From Halisarca cf. caerulea (lineage: Eukaryota > Porifera > Demospongiae > Chondrillida > Halisarcidae), in contig CAUJGJ010000185.1 in the NCBI GenBank assembly GCA_963170055.1, forward strand, positions 5,856,992 to 5,879,491: DNA of 22,500 bases, given 5' to 3'. The notes under the pieces were generated by a model. The model saw only the letters and a program-made list of their open reading frames with translations. It did not search any database and was not told the origin of the DNA. The position numbers were made by a program, and so were the translations under genes. Shown here one piece after another: positions 1 to 22,208 of the stretch (position 1 is the first letter of the stretch; each line of letters opens with the position of its first letter).

Positions 1-63
<63 letters not shown>

Positions 64-98
64 ATGTGTGTGTGTGTGTGTGTGTGCATGTGTGTGTA
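1..98. repeat. (TG)n microsatellite in the TMCO3-like intron
   Basis: A TG dinucleotide tract runs from the window edge, broken by two CA-containing interruptions near 62 and 87. It sits in the intron before the exon at 154. Open frames through it are repeat artefacts. Confidence 0.95.
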
Positions 99-153
99 CA
101 TATATGCACGTGCATTTACTGTGTGTGTGTCTCTTCCTTTCTCCTTGCTTTAG

Positions 154-312
154 TTTATCATTTCATTTGTGGTCATTGGGTTCTTCAGTCGGCAGTACAG
201 CTGGGACACCTTCATGATGAGCACTGGTCTCTCCCAGATTAGTGAGTTCACATTCGTCTTGGGCAGTAGAGGTCGCCGCTTTGGAGTCTTGTCTCGTGAG
301 GTCAATACAGCT

Positions 313-381
<69 letters not shown>

Positions 382-391
382 TTGTGTTGTG

Positions 392-488
<97 letters not shown>

Positions 489-750
489 ACTTGTGAGTGT
501 GAGCAGATGTGGGCTAACTGTACATCGAAGTATGTGTGTTTTTGATACATCTATGACGTATACATACACACTGACACTGTTTGTGCTCTTTTCAACTGCC
601 CTTCAGGTTTACCTCCTTCTTTTGAGCACAACCATTGTCAGTCTTTTCTTCTCCCCATTGATGTGGAAGTCTGCTTTAGCCATCTCCAGAAAGACCAAGC
701 CTGGTCTGCTGACACAATTGTCTAGAAAATTATTATGGTGGAAAAAATAA
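154..750 (+). CDS. TMCO3: TMCO3-like cation/proton antiporter, C-terminal exons (5' part lies before the window)
   Basis: Two exons are visible: 154-300 (after a pyrimidine-rich run and TAG) and 607-750, joined in phase 0 across a GT-AG intron (301-606). They encode 96 residues to a TAA stop. The first exon gives a hydrophobic segment and then the block SQISEFTFVLGSRGRRFGVL. The second starts VYLLLLSTTIVSLFFSPLMW, a last membrane helix, and ends in a basic tail. The SEF-FVLGSR block followed directly by a VYLL helix is what I recall at the C-terminus of TMCO3, a KefB/CPA2-type membrane antiporter family. The intron position, between the SRE and VYLL residues, also gives an unbroken match. Function (K+ or Na+/H+ exchange in internal membranes) is inferred from the family. 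An AATAAA at 746-751 overlaps the stop codon. Most of the transporter is outside the window, so the paralogue is less certain than the family. Confidence 0.8.
314..487. repeat. (GT)n microsatellite, interrupted
   Basis: A GT tract of about 174 bp with a short irregular core (GGTGTGTGTTGTGTTG type) near 374-400. It starts 13 bp after the splice donor of the last TMCO3-like intron and fills over half of that intron. Confidence 0.95.
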
Positions 751-751
751 A
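746..751 (+). promoter_or_regulatory. AATAAA hexamer overlapping the TMCO3-like stop codon
   Basis: A canonical AATAAA shares bases with the TAA stop (748-750). If used, the 3' UTR would be only about 10-30 nt, which suits the 222-bp gap before the next gene. No other AATAAA was noticed before 973. Confidence 0.4.
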
Positions 752-972
752 ACTTTTTAGATATTGTCCCAGTAACAAAACGCGCATACAAACATATAGA
801 TAAACCTTAGATAACATATACGTACATACGTATGTATAGTTATCTATGGATAACCGATACAAACGGTCCTTGCTTGATGTCACGTGGGTGCCTGGCTCCG
901 CGCACCCAAAAGCGAGCGTGTTGCGGATCTACGCATGCTCAGATTCACGCATATTGTGTAGTATCTAAAAAA
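751..972 (+). promoter_or_regulatory. Intergenic gap and probable ENOX promoter with a CACGTG E-box
   Basis: This is the only space between the TMCO3-like stop and the ENOX start. It holds a TA/CGTA-rich stretch (near 790-840) and then a GC-rich segment with a palindromic E-box core CACGTG at 881-886 in the context GTCACGTGGG, about 90 bp before the start codon. No TATA box stands out. Promoter function is inferred from position. Confidence 0.4.
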
Positions 973-2807
973 ATGGACGGCCATCGTAGAAGTGACTTTC
1001 TTCCTTTGCCGAACGAAGATGAAGGAGTCAAGAAAGGATCTATTGTCTTAATCCCACCTAGGCAAGGTGATTCTCAAAGAAGCACGGTTGCTCAAAGGCC
1101 AGACCAATGTCGAACCATCTATGTAGGAAACTTGCCAATCGAAACACGAGAAGAACATCTCTACGACGCATTCCGCAACTGTGGACGCATACTAGATATT
1201 CGTTTGAACTACAACAAGCGATTCTGTCACATACAATTCTTAGACGAGCTGAGCGCCGAAAAGGGTGTAACTTACATCAATTACTGGCTTAGAGTGGGAC
1301 CAGAGAATTCGCCCGCTCACGTGAGCAAGCTCAATGTCAACTACGCCCACCAGAAAGATACGGAGAAAGAGGGTCTCCAGTTTTCCCCAAAGAACATGAA
1401 CATCGTTTCCCAGCAGCTGAAGGACAAGATAACTTTTGACAAGGCTTGCATGCAGATTAAACGCTGGTTGGAACAAGGCTGCAACACCCCAGATACTGCT
1501 TCAAGCTTCTTTGCTCTTATCAGTGCGGTGCATGACAAAGCACAGCAGGTGGTGGAGGGGGCAGCACGCTACAACCAGAGTGTACGCACTATGCTAGAAG
1601 AGGCCAGAGACAGCACATTGGATCACTGTGAGTTTTGACAATGGATTAGATAGTGAGCAAGACCTTAAGCACTTTACAGCATTGTGCAAGAACATTCTAC
1701 CCTTTGGTTGTTTTATTACAGGTGAGTTTATCGAGGAGATACTGGAGGTGGCTGCTGTGAACCCCAAGGCATGGGAAAACTTCACTAGACCTCAGCAGAA
1801 CTCTGTCTGTCAGTGGCTTGAGTGGCTCAAGGTGCGTACATGTATGCCGTAGTGCCACTTACTGTCAGGGTTGGTTTATGTACATGAGGTATACACAGGG
1901 ACAGAATGAGGAGTACTTACTATCCAGGAGTATGTACTAAACCAGGTACTTACTATCAGGGTTGGTTTATGTACATGAGGTATACACAGGGACAAAATAA
2001 GGAGTACTTACTATCCAGGAGTGTGTATGGAGACATTCTCCAACCATTTTAACATTTTGTCTGACCCAAAAATATTTGTGTTGGACATTTGGCTGAACAC
2101 AAGTATAGTACCAATAGTTGAGATGCTGTACGAAGTGCTGTGGTGGTAGTTGTGATGGATGAGGTGCTGTGGTGGTAGTTGTGATGGATGAGGTGCTGTG
2201 GTGGTAGTTGTGATGGATGAGGTGCTGTGGTGGTAGTTGTGATGGATGAGGTGCTGTGGTGGTAGTTGTGATGGGTGATGTACTGTGGTGGTAGTTGTGA
2301 TGGATGAGGTGCTGTGGTGGTAGTTGTGATGGATGAGGTGCTGTGGTGGTAGTTGTGATGGATGAGGTGCTGTGGTGGTAGTTGTGATGGATGAGGTGCT
2401 GTGGTGGTAGTTGTGATGGATGAGGTGCTGTGGTGGTAGTTGTGATGGATGATGTGCTGTGGTGGTAGTTGTGATGGATGAGGTGCTGTGGTGGTAGTTG
2501 TGATGGATGAGGTGCTGTGGTGGTAGTTGTGATGGATGAGGTGCTGTGGTACATAGTGTAACATGCACTTTTCCAGAATACATATGTCTGAGCAAAATTG
2601 AAGTCGTCCAATCCGAAGTATTAGTGCTAGGATATTTGTTAAACTGTTGGTTCCATTTTTCTAACATTATCGTTTAGTGATATTGCAAATTGTCTTATGC
2701 AGTCCTACAACACTGGTCTCAAGGAGAAGACTTTTGATATTTCTCTTGGATCTTTTGAGAGTAACAACTGTGACAATGACCTGCCTTCAAAGAAAATGAA
2801 GCTAACT

Positions 2808-2886
<79 letters not shown>

Positions 2887-3631
2887 GTCCATGTTATCGT
2901 TCATGTATACTTGCATTTATGCCATCTGCTGTTCTTTTCTTTCACTGTTTGCTAACACTTTGATGTGCTGTAGATGAAGGGGAACATTATAGAGAAGAAA
3001 TCCGCAAGTTGAAGTCAGAATTGGAAGCATCCAAGACAAAGTATGTGCAAGAGTTGTCATCCAAGCAACACCTGGTATGTTAAGTGGAATAACCTTCTCT
3101 GATGCAGCTCTATTTCATGGTTTCTACTTTTTCTTTGTAGGTAGAGCAGTTAACATCTGTTTCGCAGCAGTTTCGTGAAGTAAGTAGACATGTAGCTATT
3201 CAAGCATCTACTCACATGTACTTGTGTGCGTATTTTACTGTATGTGTATGTGTTTACAGAGACACCCTGAGGAGTGGAAAGCTGCATCTGAAGAACAGAT
3301 GGCTCTACAGCAACCCTCAGTCAGAGACACCAGTGGTGATAGGGTGGAGCCTAGCAATGGTCACCATGGCGGTCTCAGCCAACATGAAATAGCCATTGTT
3401 TCTGTACTGGGTACATTCCTGGCTGTTCATCCTCTTGGAGCTACCCTAGGAGAGATTGCAGAGTATGCAGGTACCTTTAATCCCAACCTCCAGTACGACT
3501 ACATTGAGGGCCTTATGAGAAGACTGCCGGAGATCTTTCGGGTGAACAAACCGGAAGGGGATGACGAGGCCAAGTGGTGGTTTCTTGGCTTTCAAAGCAT
3601 GTCACTACCATACCATCCTACTGTACAGTAG
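973..3631 (+). CDS. ENOX: ENOX-type protein (ecto-NOX disulfide-thiol exchanger family): RRM, coiled coil, conserved C-terminal block
   Basis: Six exons, 973-1627, 1722-1831, 2703-2808, 2974-3074, 3141-3179 and 3260-3631, join in phase to 460 residues. An RRM spans about residues 46-130, with RNP2-like IYVGNL (49-54) and RNP1-like KRFCHIQF (82-89). Next come a helical region (about 145-260), the block NCDNDLPSKKMKLT, a charged coiled coil (about 291-340) and a C-terminal block with VLGTFLAVHPLGA and RRLPEIFRV. This order matches ENOX1/ENOX2, which I recall at about 610-640 aa, so the coiled coil is shorter here. The family is reported as surface NADH/quinol oxidases with disulfide-thiol interchange activity, an assignment that is debated; the RRM is clear, but no redox motif can be confirmed by eye. 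I chose the ATG at 973; the frame is open upstream to about 832 without family similarity. Confidence 0.87.
1857..2035. repeat. Tandem duplication, period 91 bp, in ENOX intron 2
   Basis: The segment starting ACTTACTGTCAGGGTTGG at 1857 recurs at 1948 with a few substitutions, including the internal GTACATGAGGTATACACAGG and CTATCCAGGAG blocks. It is a recent direct duplication with two copies side by side, ending near 2035. Confidence 0.85.
2135..2550. repeat. 29-bp minisatellite, about 14 copies, in ENOX intron 2
   Basis: The unit begins GTGCTGTGGTGGTAGTTG and continues TGATGGATGAG. About 14.3 units lie head to tail with very few differences (variants near 2270 and 2450). Because 29 is not a multiple of three and the minus-strand unit has no stops in any frame, all three minus frames are open, producing His/Thr/Ser/Pro-rich pseudo-ORFs that are not genes. 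Confidence 0.95.
2809..2884. repeat. (GT)38 microsatellite starting exactly at the ENOX intron 3 donor
   Basis: An uninterrupted GT tract whose first GT is the 5' splice-site dinucleotide of ENOX intron 3. The exon ends ...CTAACTG at 2808. Confidence 0.9.
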
Positions 3632-3906
3632 CTATGGAACTTTTTATATGCCGGTACATCACATTTTTTGTTTCTTTATCATTATACGTAGTTGGTGTGT
3701 ACCGCACGCGTATTTTTGTCAGAGCACGTGAGCAACTTACGTGCTCCTTGGTGCCATTTTGGGATTTCCCCTATTGAGCCGCCGGTACGATTTGATAGGT
3801 TCGCACGAGGCTAACGCTTTGACTTCAAAATCGATTCAAATTTTTGAATTACCTTTATGACGAGTTTGCTATCGTGAATCACTGCAGAAGTCACGGAGAA
3901 GTTGGT
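3632..3906 (+). promoter_or_regulatory. ENOX 3' flank and anillin promoter region
   Basis: Space between the ENOX stop and the anillin start. It has an E-box core CACGTG at 3725-3730 and a cluster of TTTGAA-like hexamers on both strands between about 3823 and 3850. TTTGAA matches the cell-cycle homology region (CHR) used by mitotic genes in vertebrates; whether that applies here is speculation. No AATAAA was noticed after ENOX. Confidence 0.3.
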
Positions 3907-6900
3907 ATGGCGGCTGTGCTAGAAGAAAAGAAGCGACCCAATGGCGCTGAAGGGGTTGACCTTGAAGCCAACTCGCGGGTCTCTCAAGTGAGGTGTTTTC
4001 TGTAAGGCATTCCCGCGTAAATACATTTCTTCTCTGGTATCCTTTTGCGGATCATGCGCAATATAGGTGCACGCGTCCATTCATTCATTTAACCTTACAG
4101 TCGCCCATTTGGGTGACTGTTGGTCTAGCACAATTGGATATACACGTGCCAATCCCAACTTTCTTGCACGCATGATACATATCTGACCATAGATACAGGA
4201 CTGACAATCAGATTGGCTTGGATTGGGAAGTATATTTAAGTGATAGCTGTTTGATACAATGGGATAAGTGCTGGATGCTGGTGTTCCAACCCTGCATGTT
4301 GCTTGATTTGGCTCTTCACTGCCTTTCCCTACCTCTACCCACTTTAGTCCTCTCATTTGTCTGACCATATATGGTCCGACTTGTCTTCTAGACGGAGCCC
4401 ATGGCTGGACGTCTCACCATCTGACTCATCTGCTAGACGGAGCCCATGGCGGGACGTCTCACCATCTGATTCATCTGCTAGACGGAGCCCATGGCGGGAT
4501 GTCTCACCGTCTGACTCATCTGCTAGACGGAGCCCATGGCTGGACGTCTCACCATCTGACTCATCTGCTAGACGGAGCCCATGGCGGGATGTCTCACCAT
4601 CTGACTCATCTGCTAGACGGAGCCCATGGCGGGATGTCTCGCCATCTGATTCATCTGCTAGACGGAGCCCATGGCGGGATGTCTCACCATCTGACTCATC
4701 TGCTAGACGGAGCCCATGGCGGGATGTCTCACCGTCTGACTCATCTGCTAGACGGAGCCCATGGCGGGATGTCTCGCCAGATTACGGGCTACATTCTTGT
4801 CTGACCAGAAAGCACAGATGCTCTACAAGTGTTGACTGTGATGTGACACCAGGCATCTCTCCATCTGTACCAGGCTCAATGGTATCTCTGTCATCTGGTC
4901 TTGCAGTGGCAACAGTCAAAGAAGACACTTTCTCCCTGGACTGTGAATCCATGAAAGATGGTGAACTTCAGCCATGGGTTAGTTCAGCTAGTGACATACA
5001 CTTCCTATCAGCTAAACCGAGTGTTGTGGTAGCAGCTCTTGTGCGGTGGCATACAGTGGAACCTCTCCACAGCGGACACTTTGGGACCCGAGTAGTAGTT
5101 TGTTAAGTAGAGGTTTCCACTACCCAGAGATTATTTGCCATGTATAGTAATCTATACCTGGACCAATGCAAGCAGTCTGATGTACAGAGGTTTCTGCTAT
5201 TTGGGGAGCTATAAAATGTTCCACTAACATATGCATGCTGCAACAGTTCCCTTAGACTAGTGACTTTCTTGAGCTACATGCAGTACTCAATACATGTTTA
5301 GCCACTACATGTTGAAGGAACAATGTACACTAGAATAGTGGCCTCAATAAAGAAAGCTGAATGGAGCACACATACCTTCTCCCCATGCAGTCCTCCACAG
5401 TGGATCTTCATCTTGCTGCATCCCCGACATCACCGACAGCAGCTGAGTTCTGTGAATGCGTCACACAGAGATTGAACAAGGGTCTGCAAAGATCTGAGGT
5501 AGACGAAGAGGAACTGATTGGACTTTTAGAAAGAGTTGAGCTGGAGGAAGAAAGGATCCACAAGGCAGTGGGTGAGCTGCCTCGAGCACACTCCACCAGT
5601 GATCTGGAGAGAGAAGTTGAACTGGAGCGATGCATTCTTCTCGCTGAGGAGAGAAAGAGAGCTATGTTGACACGAGCAGAGAAGATTACAAGTGGACACA
5701 ATGAAGTGGACTCATCTGTCTTACCAGCGATAGTTACATTGAGTGGTAAGACAAATCACTGATAATGTTTCACCATATCAAATGCTGTCGTTCAATCACA
5801 CACATATAACAGGATTCTTTCACAGGAGACAAATGAGTCTGAGGAGCTTACGCTGTATGCCACCAGACCCTGCATGATTTGTTTCAACTCGTGTAGGTTT
5901 GCAAGTGACGAGTTTTACAAGTGATGGACTACAGTGGCAGGTTGAGAAGTGTCTACCATCACCTGAATTTCTTGTGATTTTGGTGAGAGACACCACCAAC
6001 AGTAGTGTAACGGCCACAGCAGTGGAGGAGTTCACCAGCCCAAGACTTCTCTGTCCAGTTAGAAAGTGCAATTTTCACAGTCAAATTCAAATGTACGTAT
6101 GTTAATAGAGATCACTCTACTTTTTGCTGTGCATGTTTTATGGTACGTTTGAGTGTATAAATGTAGAATTTGGGATAAAGTTCACTTTTGTCTGTGTAGA
6201 CACAATCAGTATCCCGATTTTGAGATTGAAATTGAGCTGTATCATCTGGTAAGGGACCAGTTTCAGTTTTATTTTATTAATTAGAATCTGAATTATGTAG
6301 ACATTGAAATTCATTTCGGTTGCTGTATTGTAGATTGTGGAGGGTAAGAAAACCAGTCCCAAGAGAAAGAGAAAGGTCTCCAATCTCTTTAAGAACATTG
6401 CAAAAGTGTCTCCTTTTCGTCGATGCTCTACCAAGGCACAACCTCCCTTGGTCGACAGATTGCAAAAGACAAGGAGTGAGTGGTGCTTTCAGCCATGTAT
6501 GGGAAAGGTGTTTTGATGAAGTTCATTTTATGTGTCTTCATTGACTATTTGTACAGCTGCAAGTCCATTCCTCGAGGTCACAAGGTTCTTAACAGCTGGT
6601 ACTTTATTTCTTACTAAGGACAGTCCACAGCTGGATTCATGCCCCCTTGTATCCAATGACAAGTTCCAGATCAGTTACGAAATGGATATCGAACCAGATT
6701 GGGAAATGGGTTCAATCCGGGAGGAAGGATTTCTTGTAAGTCCTGCACCCACTGACGTACGTGTGTATAGACTTTCATGTTTACGCAAACAGAAAATATC
6801 CATTTTGTATATATATACACTTTTACCAGACCATTAAGTTGCACCATATCTTGTGGGAGAGAAGATGGTGTCAACTTGGTGGATACCACCTAAAGCTATG

Positions 6901-7100
6901 GCAATATCCCGAGCAGGTGGAACAGTCACATGTGAGTCACATGACATCTCATTGTATGTGACTTTCTGGATCTATTGATAGACAGCCTATACATACTCAC
7001 ATGCATGCATGCACCATAGATGCTACACGCATGCACACATACACACACATGCATGCTCACACACACACACACACACACAAGCACGCGCACACACACGCAC

Positions 7101-7138
<38 letters not shown>

Positions 7139-7154
7139 GCACGCGCATGCACAC

Positions 7155-7200
<46 letters not shown>

Positions 7201-7519
7201 GCACACACACATACCTTGTATTAGGTATATCCACATCCTGCAGGCTCCATTGATGGACATCGATTTATCTGAATGTTCTGATGTGGCCACCATCCCGTCC
7301 TGTGATGTGTGCGTTAGGAAGAACACTTTATGTCTGACACTGAAGAGCGAATCTCTCCTCATGTCAACGGACACCAAAGGTGAACTGGAGGACTGGTTGT
7401 CTGTTGTCAATAAGATCATCTTGACCTGCCACACTTGGAAACAGAGCTCCAAGATTTCAAGATCTTCCAAACAGAACAAACACACTAAACATTATACATC
7501 ATTGTTGTCACCATATTAA
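3907..7519 (+). CDS. ANLN: Anillin: cytokinetic scaffold with anillin-homology and PH domains
   Basis: Nine exons, 3907-3987, 4348-4977, 5391-5745, 5897-6092, 6200-6248, 6334-6475, 6557-6735, 6830-6931 and 7244-7519, join in phase to 669 residues ending in TAA. Residues 41-171 are a 15-aa repeat array. The anillin-homology domain starts with a helical hairpin (about 245-345, including [16 protein letters not shown]), then a C2-like part (about 356-535) with [24 protein letters not shown] and a basic NLS-like PKRKRKV (446-452). The PH domain (about 540-650) has EEGFLTI, WERRWC and [14 protein letters not shown]. Anillin links RhoA, actin, myosin II and septins at the cleavage furrow and cortex. 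Vertebrate anillin is over 1,100 aa; this one has no long N-terminal myosin/actin region that I can recognise. The donor at 4978 (GTTAGT) is weak but keeps phase and leaves out a transposon-derived reading-frame extension. Confidence 0.87.
3988..4347. other. Anillin intron 1, no gene
   Basis: 360 bp, from GTGAGG to a pyrimidine-rich tract and TAG. The only structure noticed is a short hairpin at about 4097-4120 with 11-bp arms (ACAGTCGCCCA / TGGGTGACTGT). Confidence 0.6.
4387..4779 (+). repeat. Coding 45-bp tandem repeat in anillin exon 2 (nine 15-aa units)
   Basis: Nine head-to-tail units encode [15 protein letters not shown] or a close variant. The first unit starts SRR and the last stops at VSP. 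Seven units have SPWR and two (first and fourth) have SPWL. Every unit has a second SP in VSPSDSS. The period is 45 bp, so frame is kept. Differences between units are few, indicating recent expansion or homogenisation. Confidence 0.93.
5054..5226. mobile_element. CAGTGGAAC-type MITE copy A, in anillin intron 2
   Basis: Starts TA-CAGTGGAACCTCTCC and ends near TGTTCCACTA, giving imperfect terminal inverted repeats next to TA. Internal blocks such as AGAGGTTTCCACTAC are shared with the copy at 8243-8411, and GGACACTTTGGGACC with the copy at 8001-8195. No coding capacity. It contributes the tail of an unspliced reading frame that runs past the anillin exon 2 donor. Confidence 0.65.
7060..7212. 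repeat. (CA)n microsatellite in anillin intron 8
   Basis: A CA tract with GCACGCGC interruptions near 7079 and 7139. It occupies about half of the intron that splits the PH domain coding sequence. Confidence 0.93.
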
Positions 7520-7652
7520 TTTCTGTGTAGGACGAACAATTTCCATTCCAAAATTCGTTTCATGTGAAAATATACAGGAAAATTAAGCATTGCAAAAATA
7601 AGCAATAAGTGTTTGTAATTGTTTATGAAATTCACAGCTACACACATTGGTT
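7520..7652. other. Convergent intergenic gap between anillin and gasdermin
   Basis: 133 bp separate the anillin stop (+ strand) and the gasdermin stop (- strand). It is AT-rich. No canonical AATAAA was noticed for either gene; AATAAG occurs near 7597 on the plus strand. The two 3' UTRs probably overlap. Confidence 0.5.
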
Positions 7653-9615
<1,963 letters not shown>

Positions 9616-9663
9616 GTTTCTTAGTGTTCCACTTAAACCAATTAAAATTCTACCCAATCTCAT

Positions 9664-9833
9664 CCCAATCGACTCAACCTGTAGCTGCGTGGAATTGTCT
9701 CAAGCTACTTGGACGCTAATCATATACTCTTGTCTTCCTAACTTTTCAAAGACTATTCAAGGATTACTTTGCTGGAGATGCATGAGCCACGGGTTACCCT
9801 GGGCGACTACTCAATTGGGGCCTTCTCAATTAT
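9664..9833 (-). promoter_or_regulatory. Gasdermin upstream flank
   Basis: 170 bp between the gasdermin start region and MITE 1. No TATA box or other recognisable motif. It presumably holds the gasdermin 5' UTR and promoter, by position only. Confidence 0.25.
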
Positions 9834-9835
9834 TA

Positions 9836-10140
9836 TGACGTTGTCACAGGGTCACGTGTCCCCCCGGGACACGCGTTCCTAGGATTAACATGTCCCCCGG
9901 ACAAAATGTACTATATAGGACCGTGTGTCCCCCTAGGACGCATGGTCCTAGGAGAGATTGTCCTCTTTAGAAAACAGGTGTTCCCCAGCTTCAATCCTAA
10001 GCCAGAGAATTCATACATAGAACTCGGCACCCTGATTCTGGCAAGGGGACACATAATCCTAAAGCGGGACATGTGATCCTTAGGATCCTGTGTCTGGGGG
10101 GCAGCTAATCCAGGGGACACATGATCCTCCGACAACGTCA
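9836..10140. mobile_element. MITE 1: 305-bp TIR element with TA target duplication
   Basis: Flanked by TA (9834-9835 and 10141-10142). Terminal inverted repeats at 9836-9863 and 10113-10140 match at 24 of 28 positions, starting TGACGTTGTC and ending GTGTCCCC. The interior repeats GTGTCCCC-like and TCCTAGGA-like motifs, GTGTCCCC mostly forward in the left half and GGGGACAC in the right half. No coding potential. A TA duplication suggests Tc1/mariner-type mobilisation, which is inference. Confidence 0.78.
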
Positions 10141-10196
10141 TAAACTCTTTGTCAAACCATAGATACTCTATACCAACTAATAATCTGTGCTAATAA

Positions 10197-10652
10197 GGCC
10201 ACGCAAAGTTAATAATATGTTTCTGGTCTCGGATATCTTTGAAAATTGACCAGGCCACCAGGGGTTTTATTTATTTTCTTTTTAATCTATTCATTGAGAA
10301 AGGTATTCATGCAAATATATTCCTTATATCTTTGAACAGATGCTATTAATGCTAACAGAATGTTGAATTGAAACAAGTTTAAAGATGATACAAACTTATA
10401 CAGCACAATTAGATGGGGAGTGCATGTCTGTATGGAATCAGACAGTCACTAGTCTCACAACAACACAATGGTTGTGCACTTGTTCATGTTGAACACACAT
10501 GCTTTACTTGATAGATTACAATATTTTGATCAGGGTTTGAACCCAGCATGCTAACTGACTATTTTTTTTTTAAATATTTTTTTTCTTCTTGCACCCGCAA
10601 AAAATATTGACCAGGGAGGGGACCAGAAACTTAAAATTAACTTTGCACGGCC
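10197..10652. mobile_element. MITE 2: 456-bp element with TAA target duplication (PIF/Harbinger-like)
   Basis: Flanked by TAA at 10194-10196 and 10653-10655. Terminal inverted repeats at 10197-10228 and 10621-10652 match at 27 of 32 positions, beginning GGCC and sharing GCAAAGTTAAT and GTTTCTGGTC. A GG-starting TIR with a 3-bp TWA duplication is typical of PIF/Harbinger elements. No transposase; the interior is AT-rich. Confidence 0.75.
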
Positions 10653-10867
10653 TAATTCACAACATAACTTAGACGTTCGTTTATGTATGATCACTAGGTA
10701 TATCGTTTTTCTTTGCAAAATCTTCAACAACAAAAAACGGTATGTCTAGATCTTCCTGCAATCATGCATATGGGGTTTGAGTATCTATGCTGCAATGTTG
10801 CTGACCAGGCTGCTTTACTATTGAGGAATTGTAATGGATTCTAACGTGTATTGCTTGTATAAAATGT

Positions 10868-10881
10868 GTTGCCGTGACAAC
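10868..10881 (+). promoter_or_regulatory. RFX X-box upstream of the dynein gene
   Basis: GTTGCCGTGACAAC is an imperfect palindrome with half-sites GTTGCC and GACAAC separated by two bases. It fits the RFX X-box consensus (RYYNYY, spacer, RRNRAC). It lies 43 bp before the DNAH2 ATG at 10925, the spacing range usual for X-boxes of ciliary genes. Function is inferred. Confidence 0.65.
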
Positions 10882-10924
10882 TTTTATTTTCCCTCGTAAA
10901 ATCTGGCACCAAGATAGCGGTGTT

Positions 10925-22165
<11,241 letters not shown>

Positions 22166-22208
22166 GTTGGCCCCTATCTATCTTTGTTTGTAGTGGTTAT
22201 GTATGTGA

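Noticed and set aside
832..972. Longer N-terminus for ENOX from 832
   Set aside because: The added residues are Cys/Arg-rich without family similarity and overlap the E-box region. The ATG at 973 starts the family-like protein.
1967..2667. Three overlapping minus-strand frames of 171-218 residues
   Set aside because: They are translations of the 29-bp minisatellite. All three frames are open because the unit has no stops and is not a multiple of three.
2697..2963. CRISPR-like or regular spacer arrays among the many repeats
   Set aside because: All arrays are simple tandem repeats without unique spacers, in a eukaryotic gene context.
4978..5106. Extension of the anillin exon 2 frame to the stop at 5106
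   Set aside because: It runs into a CAGTGGAAC-type MITE. Splicing at 4977 keeps phase with the next clear anillin exon.
10524..10550. tRNA/SINE-like B box (GGGTTTGAACCC)
   Set aside because: No A box, acceptor stem or tRNA fold around it. It lies inside MITE 2 and is probably chance.
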